NCBI GenBank assembly: GCA_964509425.1
Contig: CAZDWZ010000009.1
Span: forward strand, 1 to 64,000
Reading direction: 5' to 3'
DNA length: 64,000 bases
Source of the DNA: CAZDWZ01 sp964509425
Lineage (GTDB): Bacteria; Bdellovibrionota_C; UBA2361; SZUA-149; CAZDWZ01
Translations under genes and position numbers: made by a program
Notes under the pieces: model-generated
Told to the model about the DNA's origin: nothing
Seen by the model: the letters and a program-made list of their open reading frames with translations, nothing else
Databases searched by the model: none
Part shown: piece after piece, positions 44,248 to 53,311 of the stretch
How positions within the stretch are numbered: position 1 is the stretch's first letter
How the letters are laid out: the number at the start of each line of letters is the position of its first letter

Positions 44248-44790
44248 GCTCAACGTGCAACCCCGGCCGAGCAGCGAGCTTCGTGGCTCGGCAGGGGACG
44301 CAGAAACGAAATGCCTCTAATCGGCGCGTTCAAGTCGAGTTCGGGGCGATCGAATGGTTTCGTAGTGAATCTATTGAAACTTAACTGACTGCTTCTCTGC
44401 TTTACGGAGCGACCGAACGAGCTGCAGATTCGGTACTCCGCCGAAAAACAAGTTCTTTGACAGGCAACAGATTTCTAACACCTGTCATAATACTTCTAAT
44501 GGCTGACGCCGGGTCGAGATGGCTGTTCGACTCGGACGTTTTATCGAGAATCCAAAGTATTCAACTTGTGCTTCGCTCTTTACTGGCGCCTGCTTGTGCC
44601 TTGGGCATTCAATGAGGTGGCCGATTTGACCACCCCCTTGAGTACCCACCCGCATTTCAAGGTTGTATATTCGAGTAGATTCGTTTCGACTCCGGGATCC
44701 AATCCCGCCTTTCGCTTCGAGTGGATATGGTATCCGCTCGCAGCGATTGGCGGTGAATTCGACCCGGCCTGAACGGCCACCCTCATTCTG
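44248..44790. other. Spacer with a short stem-loop
   Basis: About 540 bp without a credible gene. A perfect 7-bp inverted repeat TGACAGG / CCTGTCA with a 16-nt loop lies at 44458-44487. Confidence 0.35.
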
Positions 44791-44814
44791 ATCCTCCCTG
44801 GAAACAGGCAGGAT
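44791..44814 (+). promoter_or_regulatory. GAAA-tetraloop hairpin holding the ribosome binding site of the 44823 gene
   Basis: ATCC-2-CCTG-GAAA-CAGG-2-GGAT. The 3' arm contains the AGGCAGGA Shine-Dalgarno, 8-9 nt before ATG 44823, so folding would hide the binding site. A translational switch is inferred, not shown. Confidence 0.45.
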
Positions 44815-44822
44815 TTCGACCC

Positions 44823-45278
44823 ATGCAGTCGATCGACGAGACCCTGTTCCGGCACTTCCCGGCCGTGGTGGACGAGATGCGCGCCAACGGCGACCTCACG
44901 TCGGCGGCGCTCAACCTCCGCTTCGGCCAGGAGGAGGCGCTCCAGGCGATGCGGTTCCACCTCGGGGAGTTCGTGCTGCTCCCGGCCGAGCTCTTCGGAG
45001 CCGAGCAGGTGGCATGGATGCTGGGCGAGCGCTTCCTGCTCGTCGCCCCGGCCCTCGAGTTGCGTCTCCTCATCCTGGCCGAGCAAAGCTACCGCGCGGA
45101 ACTCCGGCACCACCGGAGCCACGCGCGTCACTGGAAGCCCACAAGGCGACCGGTGGCGGACTGGACGGACGCGATGCTGGACGACCGGCTCGCGGAAGTG
45201 ACGGCATTCCTGAAGTTGACGTGGACCAAGCCGATGCTCTCCCGCATCCCGCCGTCCTTCGCCAACCTCAAGAAGTGA
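44823..45278 (+). CDS. GC-rich helical protein, unknown
   Basis: A 151-residue protein, predominantly helical: SIDETLFRHFPAVVDEMRAN, LRFGQEEALQAMRFHLGEFV, QVAWMLGERFLLVAPALELR, DRLAEVTAFLKLTWTKPMLS. No signal peptide, soluble. A strong GC bias at third positions sets it apart from its neighbours. A hairpin covers the ribosome binding site and a perfect 14-bp stem-loop starts 26 nt after the stop. No family recognised. Confidence 0.6.
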   Translation: MQSIDETLFRHFPAVVDEMRANGDLTSAALNLRFGQEEALQAMRFHLGEFVLLPAELFGAEQVAWMLGERFLLVAPALELRLLILAEQSYRAELRHHRSHARHWKPTRRPVADWTDAMLDDRLAEVTAFLKLTWTKPMLSRIPPSFANLKK

Positions 45279-45304
45279 CCCCGTCAGCGCTCTTCCGGTG
45301 GTGG

Positions 45305-45343
45305 CTCTTCGAAACGAATCCTTCCAAGGTTCGTTTCGAAGAG
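45305..45343. terminator. Perfect 14-bp stem-loop after the 44823 gene
   Basis: CTCTTCGAAACGAA / TTCGTTTCGAAGAG around an 11-nt loop, the longest uninterrupted stem in the window. No T tract. Confidence 0.65.
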
Positions 45344-45805
45344 TTGCTGCGGTTGGGTGCTCGTCACTTTTAGTATTGAAGGACTTTACGCCTTCGAAAC
45401 TTTCTAGGACCTCATCGCGGTGTTCTCCATCGTATCTTCTCTTGCATGGTCCGTGCTCGTCATGGCTTGGCGAGACCTAAAACCCGACGTTCCTCGTCAG
45501 ACCGCGCCATGATGGGCAAGCCGCTAGCCGTGACAACTCGCTGGGGGCTGGCACTCTATTTCAACCCGCCACGAGGAGTGGTTGCGGACACTTTCGTAGG
45601 AGGAACCCTGATTTAAGCCTCTTTCGAGGCGTCGATTTAGAGCGAGAACTTCTTCGAACGGCGGTGCCACGGACTCAGTCTGAATAATCTGTATAACCCC
45701 CTGGTCTTGTCGAACTTTGATCTGAATTTGATCAATTTGTCGCTGTAAGACCCAACTCTGGGTGTGGTCTACCCCAACTAGTATTTGTATCTAGGAGGGA
45801 GAAAA
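45344..45805. other. Spacer, possible small gene debris
   Basis: A + frame around 45412-45512 reads DLIAVFSIVSSLAWSVLVMA then WRDLKPDVPRQTAP, resembling the end of a small membrane protein, but an in-frame TAG precedes it and no start is seen. Confidence 0.25.
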
Positions 45806-46309
45806 ATGAAGGTTAGCGTCTTTCACTCATTGGTGTTTGGGATATTAGGTCTTGCGTCATTCACATCCATTTCGACTTCGGCATTTGCAATTTCTGAAAG
45901 TGAGTTGATGGAATCGGAAGATGCGGGCGATGAGACTCCGCCGCTACCGCCTCATAAAATCTGTATTGCAGACCTCAATTTTCAACAGGAGATGTGCCTA
46001 GCTATTCGCGATTTGAGCGCGCTCATACGCTGTGGGCCAATCGGCGTGGAGCGCGACCGACTTGCTCAAATTGCGGAGGATGTCTGCGCGCGCGATCCGA
46101 GATCCACCGCTTGCCGAGATGCAATTGCAAATGTCCGTTCCGCAGACCTCGCAGGTGCTGCGTGCACAGATCAGATCAATAAGGAAACAAATGCCTGTTG
46201 GCAGGCGGCTGCCACTGCCTATGATCGCTGCCTCGCCTGCGTAAGGAAGACTGGGAAGCTTTGTCCGGTGCCGATCTACATTGAATTTGACATCACCAAA
46301 GTATTCTAA
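45806..46309 (+). CDS. Small exported Cys-rich protein
   Basis: A 167-residue protein; ATG 45806 has TAGGAGGGAG 5 nt upstream. Signal peptide (VSVFHSLVFGILGLASFTSI, cleavage after AFA), acidic spacer SELMESEDAGDETPPLPP, then a helical Cys-rich domain with about 10 Cys (HKICIADLNFQQEMCLAIRD, EDVCARDPRSTACRDA, AACTDQINKETNACWQAA, RCLACVRKTGKLCPVP). Likely periplasmic or secreted. Unrecognised. Confidence 0.7.
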   Translation: MKVSVFHSLVFGILGLASFTSISTSAFAISESELMESEDAGDETPPLPPHKICIADLNFQQEMCLAIRDLSALIRCGPIGVERDRLAQIAEDVCARDPRSTACRDAIANVRSADLAGAACTDQINKETNACWQAAATAYDRCLACVRKTGKLCPVPIYIEFDITKVF

Positions 46310-46448
46310 GAATCGCTGAGAAACTGGCGTTTTTATGTTTGGTATCGGGTTCCTCTCGAGTCAACTGCTCGAAATGAACCCGATACTGTGAAGGTGTAGT
46401 ACGGTATCACTCTACAATTAAATCGACGCGCAGCGTGGACTTCGATGT

Positions 46449-46490
46449 GTGGAGTCCTCACGTGAAATCGGGGATTGCCGGAGACTCCAC
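46449..46490. repeat. Stem-loop in the 46310-47029 spacer
   Basis: GTGGAGTC / GACTCCAC perfect 8-bp arms, 26-nt loop. The rest of this 700-bp spacer has no convincing gene. Confidence 0.4.
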
Positions 46491-47029
46491 TTATCTTGAC
46501 GGGCGATCCCAGAGGGTAATTCGATCCAGCCTCGAATGGATTGACAAGAGTTTGCAGTATAGGGCACCGAGTTCCTTCCCTTCGAGCTCGGAAAGACGTT
46601 GCATTGCGGGTCGTTACCTATCGAAGACCTTCCTCCGCCCTTGAGCGATCTTGGCCCCAACATGCGGTTGAGCAAAGAAAAGTAAAAGTCGCTGAGACTT
46701 CCACGCTGATCTGAGCTATACTGATGGAGAAGCCTTGACTTCCTGATGTGTCGGCGACCGCTTTTTATTGGGGTCGTCATGGTTTTGGTTTATTTCGGTT
46801 AGTCCTCATCCGACCGTTCGCGGACAATGCGTCCGAGCGAATCCTTTGATGTCTATCTGTCACTAGCCCGTTTTGGAACTAGCGTTCCGAGCGCATTTCG
46901 TTTTTGATGGCAATGATGCCGCTCGAACGAAGCTCGGCAGCTTTTTCGACTGTTTGCTTCGGTTGCAATCGAGGCAGGCACCGCCGTGCGCAATGTTGCG
47001 TGCGGCTTGCAATAGATTGGAAATACTTT

Positions 47030-47326
47030 GTGAATATTTATATCGGCAACCTTTCGTACGACGTTCGTGATGCAGACCTGCAGAACGCCTTCTCAGCCTT
47101 TGGCACAGTGGTCTCAGCGAAAGTTGTGAACGACATGGACAGCGGCCAGTCGAAGGGCTTTGGCTTCGTGGAGATGGGAAGCAAAGACGAAGGGGAGAAA
47201 GCGATCTCTCAGTTAAACGGCACCGACCTCCGCGGCCGAGCCGTTACGGTCAACGAAGCGCGACCTCGAGAACCTCGTGGCGGCGGTTTCAATGACAGCG
47301 GTCGGACTGGCAGTCGAAGACGCTAG
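47030..47326 (+). CDS. RRM-type RNA-binding protein
   Basis: A 98-residue protein from GTG 47030. Single RNA-recognition motif: RNP2 IYIGNL near residue 3, RNP1 KGFGFVEM near residue 43, with intervening DADLQNAFSAFGTVVSAKVV and ending GTDLRGRAVTVNEARPRE. A Gly/Arg/Ser tail follows (GGGFNDSGRTGSRRR), as in cyanobacterial and proteobacterial Rbp proteins that bind RNA and are often cold-induced. A strong terminator follows. GGAAA is the only hint of a ribosome site. Confidence 0.92.
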   Translation: MNIYIGNLSYDVRDADLQNAFSAFGTVVSAKVVNDMDSGQSKGFGFVEMGSKDEGEKAISQLNGTDLRGRAVTVNEARPREPRGGGFNDSGRTGSRRR

Positions 47327-47340
47327 TTTCGGTCTCAAAA

Positions 47341-47372
47341 AAGGGGCGGCAAATTTCAAACGGCCGCCCCTT
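47341..47372. terminator. Terminator of the RRM gene
   Basis: Perfect 10-bp GC-rich stem AAGGGGCGGC / GCCGCCCCTT with a 12-nt loop, 14 nt past the stop. Confidence 0.75.
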
Positions 47373-47416
47373 GTTCGAGGTTTTCGGGTAACCCTGTATG
47401 ATAAAAGGTTTTAAGA

Positions 47417-47659
47417 ATGAAGACGAACAAGGCCGGAATCGAACTCATGCGAGCTCCGGAGGATATGCATCTCCGATATAAAAATGGGAGCGCGACAGAT
47501 TCCTCGGCGCCTTCGCCTGCTGCCACAGCGATTTCGGGACGTTCGCGATACGGCGATCAACCGATAGCATTTGTCGAGGGGGCTTGGAAACCGAGCCTCT
47601 CCCTTCATTCACCGCAAACGTTTGGCCAGCGTTTCCTTCGTTGGATCGGATTTAGTTAA
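47417..47659 (+). CDS. Possible small protein after the RRM gene
   Basis: An 80-residue frame starting MKTNKAGIELMRAPEDMHLR with a Ser/Ala/Pro-rich middle and an aromatic end (FGQRFLRWIGFS). AAGG lies about 9 nt upstream. Soluble, no motif recognised. Confidence 0.4.
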   Translation: MKTNKAGIELMRAPEDMHLRYKNGSATDSSAPSPAATAISGRSRYGDQPIAFVEGAWKPSLSLHSPQTFGQRFLRWIGFS

Positions 47660-47951
47660 GCCAAATTTTGAATCCGCTACTGGCATCACCTGAACTCAGC
47701 GATCCTGAGGTAGAGCGCAGACATGCTGGTTGGATCCGTTGCGCAAAGATCGGCGAGGAACACGCAGCGTGGAGATCGTGGCGACGCGCACAGGTAAATA
47801 ACGCAAGCACCTTCTGGCGCCGTTCATTTGTCCCATTTGTTTCTTCCATCGCTCTAACAAGGTGGGCCCTCTTCCCAAAAATTCCTGTCAAAACATTGAC
47901 GAGCAAGAGAACGGCGAGTTCTGTTTCTCTTGCTCGAAAAATTGCCCAAAG

Positions 47952-48479
47952 TTAGGAAAGCAGACTGCGAGCGAAAATGATTCGTTCCGACTGCACTCCA
48001 CCGGTAGAGGCGACCATGCGACCGACCTCCAACAGTCCGAACTTGCGGAAGATGCGGAGCGCATTCTCGTTGTCGAAGCGAGTCCGAGTGCAGACGGCGA
48101 GGAAACCGCGAGCTTGCCCGGCATCGAGAAGACCTTGGAAGCATCTCGAACATGCCCCTTTCTGGCGTGTCGCTCTCCGCGTGGCGAGAGCTGAGATGTA
48201 GTAAGAGTCAGAGCCGACGCCTGCTTGGTGAAGTTCGGAGGCGGAACTGTAGTCGGCGAGCGGAAGACCTATGCCGACACTGACCACTTGACCCGCCTCG
48301 TCACTCAACAGAACGACGTCTACTCGCTTTTTGAGAAAGGAGAGTATCACGTCTCTCCCAGTCTCTTGAGTCCATTGCTCGTTCCAAGGCGGAGCGTTGA
48401 AACACTCGACCACGATCTCGGCGAGCTGGTCGAGCGGGACAAGCGAGAGATTCGACTCGTCCAGAACCTGAAAAACCAT
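47952..48479 (-). CDS. GNAT-family N-acetyltransferase
   Basis: A 175-residue protein; ATG 48479 has AAGGAG 6 nt upstream. GNAT features: VVECFNAPPWNEQWTQETGR at the N-terminus, YISALATRRATRQKGACSRC (strand beta4 plus the acetyl-CoA pyrophosphate loop, here RATRQKGACS in place of the usual R/Q-x-x-G-x-G/A), then FLAVCTRTRFDNENALRIFR and KFGLLEVGR, the typical C-terminal NxxAxxlYxkfGF element. Acetylates an amine of unknown identity. Single gene. Confidence 0.82.
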   Translation of the reverse strand: MVFQVLDESNLSLVPLDQLAEIVVECFNAPPWNEQWTQETGRDVILSFLKKRVDVVLLSDEAGQVVSVGIGLPLADYSSASELHQAGVGSDSYYISALATRRATRQKGACSRCFQGLLDAGQARGFLAVCTRTRFDNENALRIFRKFGLLEVGRMVASTGGVQSERIIFARSLLS

Positions 48480-49089
48480 GATTTCTCCTTCGTTTGGGCG
48501 AAGAAAAAGGGAAGAGGGTGCCCCGCATCACACAAGGTGATTTTGGAAATGCAGGGCAGCCTCTTGGAGAAATCGCATCTTGAAAGAAGGTGTGTGAATC
48601 GGGTGCAGAGAACACCGAAAATCCCAAACAAACTTTGCAGAAAGCGATTTATCTTCTGCTCATATGTAATTGTATTGAAGGAAGAATGCTGTGGGGGCTA
48701 AGCCCAAGAGATGGGCGCCCCGGAACCAGGAGGCCACTTAAGACCGACACGCTCAATGGATGCTGAGCCGTCTAACAAAAGTGTTGGAAACAATTCGCAA
48801 GGAAAGGATTTCATATCTTCAAACATAGAGGAAACGACTTTTCAAAGTCAACAACTGAACCATCGAAGTGCGAGGATACTATTTCCGATTCGATGCGACA
48901 TGTTGGTCTTCGATTGCAATTCAGACGCCGGGAAGAAGAAAAAAGTTAGCGGCGCATAACCTTCTTCGGTTTTGCGTCTGTGTATTTCAGTCAGTGTAGC
49001 TCTGCGAATGTTTAGAGGGAACTCGTCGGTGCTCGCATCGGAGCCGTCATTCTGGCAGTGCTTCCGAAGCTCATGGATGGAAGAGTGCT
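48480..49089. other. Spacer with a doubtful PilZ-like fragment
   Basis: A + frame from ATG 48756 (DAEPSNKSVGNNSQGKDFIS ... NHRSARILFPIRCDMLVFDC) ends at 48959 and recalls the start of a PilZ domain, but it is too short to call. No other gene seen. Confidence 0.25.
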
Positions 49090-49111
49090 GCAGCCGATTG
49101 CCCTCGGCTGC
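49090..49111. terminator. Stem-loop after the 49128-49772 gene
   Basis: GCAGCCGA / TCGGCTGC, 6-nt loop, 16 bp past the stop of the leftward gene. Confidence 0.5.
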
Positions 49112-49127
49112 GTGGGTCCCTTGCGGG

Positions 49128-49772
49128 CTATTTTTCCTGTTTCGATCGAACCTTCAGCACCTCAACGCTTCGCACCTCGAACGGAAACTCGAGAGTGGGA
49201 GAGCCGTTCGCGAGCAACTTGAGCCGGACGGTCACAGATTCTCCCGAGGGAATGTCGCCTATAACTCGCTCCTTGACCGTTTTCAGGTTCGGAAGCGCAC
49301 GGCCCTGAATCGAGACACCGCACAGGAGAACGATCTGAACTGTTCGCTTCCCCCTGCGGTACGGCTTCTCTAGCACAATCTCAGCGGCCGAGACGTCGCA
49401 TGAAAACTCTTTTCGGATGTCTGCCGGTCCAATCACCGGCAGAAACATCGTGTCGAAAGCCTTCTGTGAGTGGGTCCGGCGCTCCTCCTCGAGCTTGGCC
49501 TCTTTTTGTACGTCGATACGGGCGTTCCACACGAGGAACGCTAAGAGCAATCCGCAGGTCGCGAAGACGGCGAGAATCAATACGATCGGCAAAAGAACAC
49601 CGTCCGGTTCATTGTCTCTGTTCTCTCCGCCGCCACCGCCACCGCCAGAGCCCGGGCCGGAACCGCCACCGGTTCCACCGCCACGCCTCGGGCCGCCCAT
49701 ATCTGGGGGCGCGAGTGTAAACGGGTAACTCGGCGGGCCGACTCCGATCATCGGGGTCGTCGCGAAGCTCAT
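49128..49772 (-). CDS. Gly-rich single-pass membrane protein
   Basis: A 214-residue protein from ATG 49772. The N-terminal ~50 residues are Pro/Gly-rich and disordered, including a glycine run (GPRRGGGTGGGSGPGSGGGG). One TM helix, VLLPIVLILAVFATCGLLLA, is followed by a charged KEAKLEEERRTHSQK segment and a beta-rich C-terminal domain (VQIVLLCGVSIQGRALPNLK, ESVTVRLKLLANGSPTLEFP). GC-rich. Function unknown; the start has no strong binding site. Confidence 0.6.
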   Translation of the reverse strand: MSFATTPMIGVGPPSYPFTLAPPDMGGPRRGGGTGGGSGPGSGGGGGGGENRDNEPDGVLLPIVLILAVFATCGLLLAFLVWNARIDVQKEAKLEEERRTHSQKAFDTMFLPVIGPADIRKEFSCDVSAAEIVLEKPYRRGKRTVQIVLLCGVSIQGRALPNLKTVKERVIGDIPSGESVTVRLKLLANGSPTLEFPFEVRSVEVLKVRSKQEK

Positions 49773-50112
49773 CGTCGCACCAAGATGGTGACACCTAATG
49801 TCAGGTGCAAACCGACGTCCCAACTGAGGACATCCATGAGACACCTAACATACTTGTCTCGTCTTTCAACTCGGAGAACGACTGCAATTCATGGCTTGAT
49901 CGTCGATTTTTCAGAGCCTTGAAATAACAAAATTCCTGCATGACGATTGCGCATGCTGAACCTGATTTGTTATCGAAGAATGAAGTGGAACTTCCTCTCG
50001 CTCAACATCTCGATAGTGAAGAAACACGTGAGGTCTTTCTTCCTGATAGTCGGCGGCTCTCACGGTGCTTGGTCCTCGGCGCATCTCATCTCGGAAGGTT
50101 TTACACGGTGAT
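49773..50112. other. Spacer, doubtful small frame
   Basis: A + frame from ATG 49940 (MTIAHAEPDLLSKNEVELPL, then AQHLDSEETREVFLPDSRRL) runs into the stem-loop at 50113 and lacks a ribosome site. Two copies of GACACCTAA near 49790-49846 suggest a short direct repeat upstream of the 49772 start. Confidence 0.25.
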
Positions 50113-50157
50113 GTGGCGGGCGGAGGATTTATGCCCGGTTAAATCCTCCACCGCCAC
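50113..50157. terminator. Strong stem-loop after the 50178 gene
   Basis: GTGGCGG / CCGCCAC and GGAGGATTT / AAATCCTCC stacked with a small bulge, 10-nt loop; 20 bp past the leftward stop. Confidence 0.6.
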
Positions 50158-50177
50158 CCAGAATCCGCCGTCCTTTC

Positions 50178-51131
50178 TCAGCGGAGGTCGTTGGTGACGT
50201 ACAACCGGTAGACGGTCAAGAACTGCCCGGCAGTCTGTTCCAGTCGCTCAGTCGCCGCGACGAACGCCTGGCGGCGATTCGCGGGGATGTGCATTTCGAG
50301 CGACCTTGCAGTCCGAGCGAGCACGATGACGTCCGAGTTCATCCTTGCCCATGTATCCATATCCATCTGTTGAAGCAGTGAATCGCCGATCGAGATGCAG
50401 GTCTTGAAGGAGGTGAACACACGCACCTCCAAACGTGCCTCGTTCTCCGCATAGAAGTTCCACTGCGCGGCGAGCGTCTCGAGCACATCGAGGTGGGCCA
50501 ATCGCTGCTCGTAGTGATGCTTCGCGACACCATTTTCACGCTGGGCCTTTCCGAGGTCCTTCAGCGCCTGCTCCGGGTTCGTAATGCTCCCCGGTTTCCG
50601 GAGGTGCTTCTCGAGTGCCAGCGCGCGGCGGTCGTCCGCGGAGTGCGTGCGCATTTCCTCGGTGAACCACAGCCGGAGATCTCGAGCGTTGTTGTCGCCC
50701 GCCTTGAAGGAGTGCTTTCCGTTGAGCACGTGGTCCGCTTCATGCATCATAGTTAAGGCCAGACGCACCGGGCTAGGTTGTCGGAACAGACCCCGACCGA
50801 ACTCGATCCGGTCCCGTGTGGTGAGGTTTGCGAGCGCGGCGACGATGTTCTTTTTGCTCCATTCGGAGTTGCCCCACACGAGCTTCAGCTCGAGGAGTCG
50901 GTTGTAGATCAGCCGATCCTGCGGCTCCAGCTCGGCGTTCTTCAGCAGGAGGAAGGCCTCCTTAATCGCGGGCTGGTCGGCGACGTCCTGCTGGCCCGGT
51001 TCGACGGGCTTTTCGCCCTTCACCACCTCGGCCGGCGGATCGCCGCCTTGGCTGTTGTTTGCCTGCCGGTAGGCCATCAGTGCTGCGGCGGCGCACACGA
51101 GCGCCGCGATGATCTTCCACTTCCCGTTCAT
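50178..51131 (-). CDS. Membrane-anchored HExxH metallopeptidase-like protein
   Basis: A 317-residue GC-rich protein; ATG 51131 has AGGGGA about 8 nt upstream. N-terminal TM anchor (WKIIAALVCAAAALMAY), a low-complexity linker (GGDPPAEVVKGEKPVEPGQQ), then a helical domain with TMMHEADHVLNGKHSF (HEADH at 130-134) and TEEMRTHSADDRR about 30 residues on, possibly supplying the third ligand. The C-terminal half is helical with Ala/Glu/Arg repeats. Probably an exported zinc protein related in layout, not sequence, to 20613-22142. Stem-loops lie at both ends. Confidence 0.65.
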   Translation of the reverse strand: MNGKWKIIAALVCAAAALMAYRQANNSQGGDPPAEVVKGEKPVEPGQQDVADQPAIKEAFLLLKNAELEPQDRLIYNRLLELKLVWGNSEWSKKNIVAALANLTTRDRIEFGRGLFRQPSPVRLALTMMHEADHVLNGKHSFKAGDNNARDLRLWFTEEMRTHSADDRRALALEKHLRKPGSITNPEQALKDLGKAQRENGVAKHHYEQRLAHLDVLETLAAQWNFYAENEARLEVRVFTSFKTCISIGDSLLQQMDMDTWARMNSDVIVLARTARSLEMHIPANRRQAFVAATERLEQTAGQFLTVYRLYVTNDLR

Positions 51132-51213
51132 CGTTCGATCCCCTGGAACCAAGTGTCGATCGCTCTCCGACATGTGAGAGCGGGGAGTGGAGGTAGAACC
51201 TCCTAGGACATAA

Positions 51214-51250
51214 TCCTCTCCCGATTGGCCGATGTGGCCAGTCGGGAGGA
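51214..51250. promoter_or_regulatory. Stem-loop upstream of the 51131 start
   Basis: TCCT / AGGA, CCCGA / TCGGG and TGGCC / GGCCA stacked with a 5-nt loop, 83 bp upstream of the leftward ATG. The remaining spacer to 51529 has no gene. Confidence 0.45.
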
Positions 51251-51529
51251 ATCCAACTTCGCGTAATGATTGAACCTCGAAAAGGACAGCGGGAGACCGG
51301 AACGCCGGTTTGAAGGTTATTCAAAAGTTAATTGAATTGTTGCTTTTACGTTGCGTTGGTCGCTCAATGCGTGGTGCTGGACGAGAGCATATTCGATCAC
51401 AGCGACAACGCCGAAGGAGAATCACGACGAAGAGCCCAGCCAATCGGAAAGCCATGGCACGCGAGTAATACCGCCGCTACTGTGCTAAGCGTTTCGTGTT
51501 CTCGAGGAGGCTGAGAAGGAAACTGCAAA

Positions 51530-52036
51530 TCACCCGATGAATTTATCGAGATTCGTTTCGAGAAATCTCTCGCAGACTTTTCGAGGAGCGGAGGGAGTTT
51601 TTACCAGCGCATAATATTGTTTATCGAGCGCAGTAAAAGGGTCCCATTCAGAGCGTTTTGTGCCCGGCTGTTTCATTTCATCAAGCTGACGCGAGCGAAC
51701 GATCCGATCACTCTCGGCGTAACCCCCAGGAAAAAGGTTGAGCGCCTCTTTCAGAATCTGCGCACTCTCGACGGCTTTGACCTCTATCGACGCCGCAAGA
51801 TTTTGATGGGCGAAATTGCCGGACGAGTTGGAGAAATATTGGTGGAGCCCACCGTTTCTGACTTGAGCGTCGAATTGAAAAAGAAGGAATAGCGCGCGCT
51901 GCCCGAGAGGAAGAGCCGCCAAACGTTCAACAGTGTTGTCGCCGATCAAGCTTCCGGCTACGAGTTGAAAAATGATCCTGGCGCGTTCTTCGGTCGAATA
52001 GCCATCGAGCTGATCTTGTTTGACTAAGGTTTGCAT
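51530..52036 (-). CDS. DMP19-like protein
   Basis: A 168-residue protein; ATG 52036 has GGAGATAGGA upstream. PLGQRALFLLFQFDAQVRNG then GLHQYFSNSSGNFAHQNLAA matches the DMP19 (PF14300) core, in which a helix precedes the NGG..Q(Y/F)F.N..G motif; later LNLFPGGYAESDRI and WDPFTALDKQYYALVK fit the family end. DMP19 relatives include DNA-mimic proteins, though most are uncharacterised. Single gene. Confidence 0.7.
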   Translation of the reverse strand: MQTLVKQDQLDGYSTEERARIIFQLVAGSLIGDNTVERLAALPLGQRALFLLFQFDAQVRNGGLHQYFSNSSGNFAHQNLAASIEVKAVESAQILKEALNLFPGGYAESDRIVRSRQLDEMKQPGTKRSEWDPFTALDKQYYALVKTPSAPRKVCERFLETNLDKFIG

Positions 52037-52333
52037 TTCCTATCTCCAGCGCGGGAACGAGAGCGTAATCTGTTCGAGCAGTGTACTCAAAGTTCATCAG
52101 AATTACCCCCTCGAATAAAGAAAATTGCAAATATTTTCATTGCAAAAGATTAGCAGTTAATCTCGATCCGCTTCGGTCGGGCGACTTGAAAGGGCCTATC
52201 CAGGCATGAGCGCGAACCGTACTTTCGTGACCTGAAGCTTTACGTGGAGCGGCACTCGAGATTAGAGAGCCACGCAGGTCAGCTGAGCACAGCAAGGTTT
52301 TTGGTGTACTTCGTCAGATCTGGAGATCATTCA

Positions 52334-52627
52334 TCAACGAATATTGGGTGGTCGGGGAGGAAGGGCCAAGGACTCGATCGCGGCTACCGAGCGCGGGCTC
52401 TGGAGCTCGGAAGGGCGGGTGGTCAGAGTTGCAGCCGGGTCTCTTTCTGGGATGGGCCCGCCCGCCATGCCGCGCGACCGTCCATCGCTGAACCCGTCCT
52501 GCGCAACTCCATCCCACGGCCCGCGCTGTCTTCGGAGGTCGTGATGCAATTCTGCTGCCGCCTCTGCTGCTGCAGCCGCGCCGGCAAGTGTATGCCGAGG
52601 CGTCGATGGACCAAAAGCCTGTGACAT
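52334..52627 (-). CDS. Small Ala/Pro/Arg-rich protein
   Basis: A 97-residue protein; ATG 52627 has CAGGAGA 6 nt upstream. SQAFGPSTPRHTLAGAAAAA begins an Ala-rich helix, then charged and Pro-rich sequence (RQRGPWDGVAQDGFSDGRSR ... LPPRPPNIR). Probably disordered. The good ribosome site is the main support. Confidence 0.45.
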   Translation of the reverse strand: MSQAFGPSTPRHTLAGAAAAAEAAAELHHDLRRQRGPWDGVAQDGFSDGRSRGMAGGPIPERDPAATLTTRPSELQSPRSVAAIESLALPPRPPNIR

Positions 52628-52932
52628 GTTCGTTTCTCCTGATTCGATCAAGAGATTTATGCGGGGCCGTGCGCTTACCGAATGGCACTTGGTTTGCATC
52701 AGATTGGCATTATCGATACCGCGGGATACCAAGGCGAGTGGATGCCTCGGAGCAATCCGAGTAGTCACAGTCGGCCCGCAAAGATGGAAATCTTGACGTG
52801 ACTATCGCTGAGTCATGACGAGCGTATCCAAGAAGCCAGAAACTGGCGTGAATTTTTTGGCGGCTGCTGAACCCCTGGTCGAATGCTTTCCGATCTTCTA
52901 TCGGGGTGCTGCCGCGGAGTCCTTTCGGCGCT

Positions 52933-52958
52933 GACGATCGGGCACAAACCCGATCGTC
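52933..52958. terminator. Stem-loop after the 52994 gene
   Basis: Perfect 10-bp GACGATCGGG / CCCGATCGTC with a 6-nt loop, 35 bp past the stop of the leftward gene. Confidence 0.55.
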
Positions 52959-52993
52959 GTCACAAAACCCAATTTCAACCTAGACGACTTTGG

Positions 52994-53311
52994 TCAGTGC
53001 CCCTCGTGCTTGGTCCAACTTCCCAGGAACACGTCTCCAAAATTCTCACCTCGTCTCGAAGCACCGGCGCAGACACCGTTGACGATGACGTTTGCCAACT
53101 GCGAGTCGCGCGCGAAATCGCTGATGACATCGACCGTGACCTGGGCGCAGTTCACCTTGAGTTCACCGGTCAACTGCCCTGCGATCCGTTCGATGTTTCG
53201 GATGTCCGGCAGGCCAATCGCGAAGACCGACAACCGGATGCAACGGCGGCGGTCCTCTGGGTCGTCCCCGATCTGCAGGACTCGGTCCTGCGTTTTAGTA
53301 ATCCGCAGCAT
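52994..53311 (-). CDS. Unrecognised 105-residue GC-rich protein
   Basis: ATG 53311 has CGGGAGAG 4-7 nt upstream. Mixed composition: LRITKTQDRVLQIGDDPEDR, RCIRLSVFAIGLPDIRNIER, ELKVNCAQVTVDVISDFARD, ANVIVNGVCAGASRRGENF. Possibly a small alpha/beta protein. A GAGAAT / ATTCTC inverted repeat lies just upstream near 53338-53366. Confidence 0.5.
   Translation of the reverse strand: MLRITKTQDRVLQIGDDPEDRRRCIRLSVFAIGLPDIRNIERIAGQLTGELKVNCAQVTVDVISDFARDSQLANVIVNGVCAGASRRGENFGDVFLGSWTKHEGH

Noticed and set aside
43899..44384. 161-codon rightward frame
   Set aside because: Arg/Ser-rich random composition; a different frame in the same stretch (43859-44247) is more protein-like.
46418..46780. 120-codon leftward frame
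   Set aside because: Ser/Arg-rich composition with no start signal and no family resemblance.
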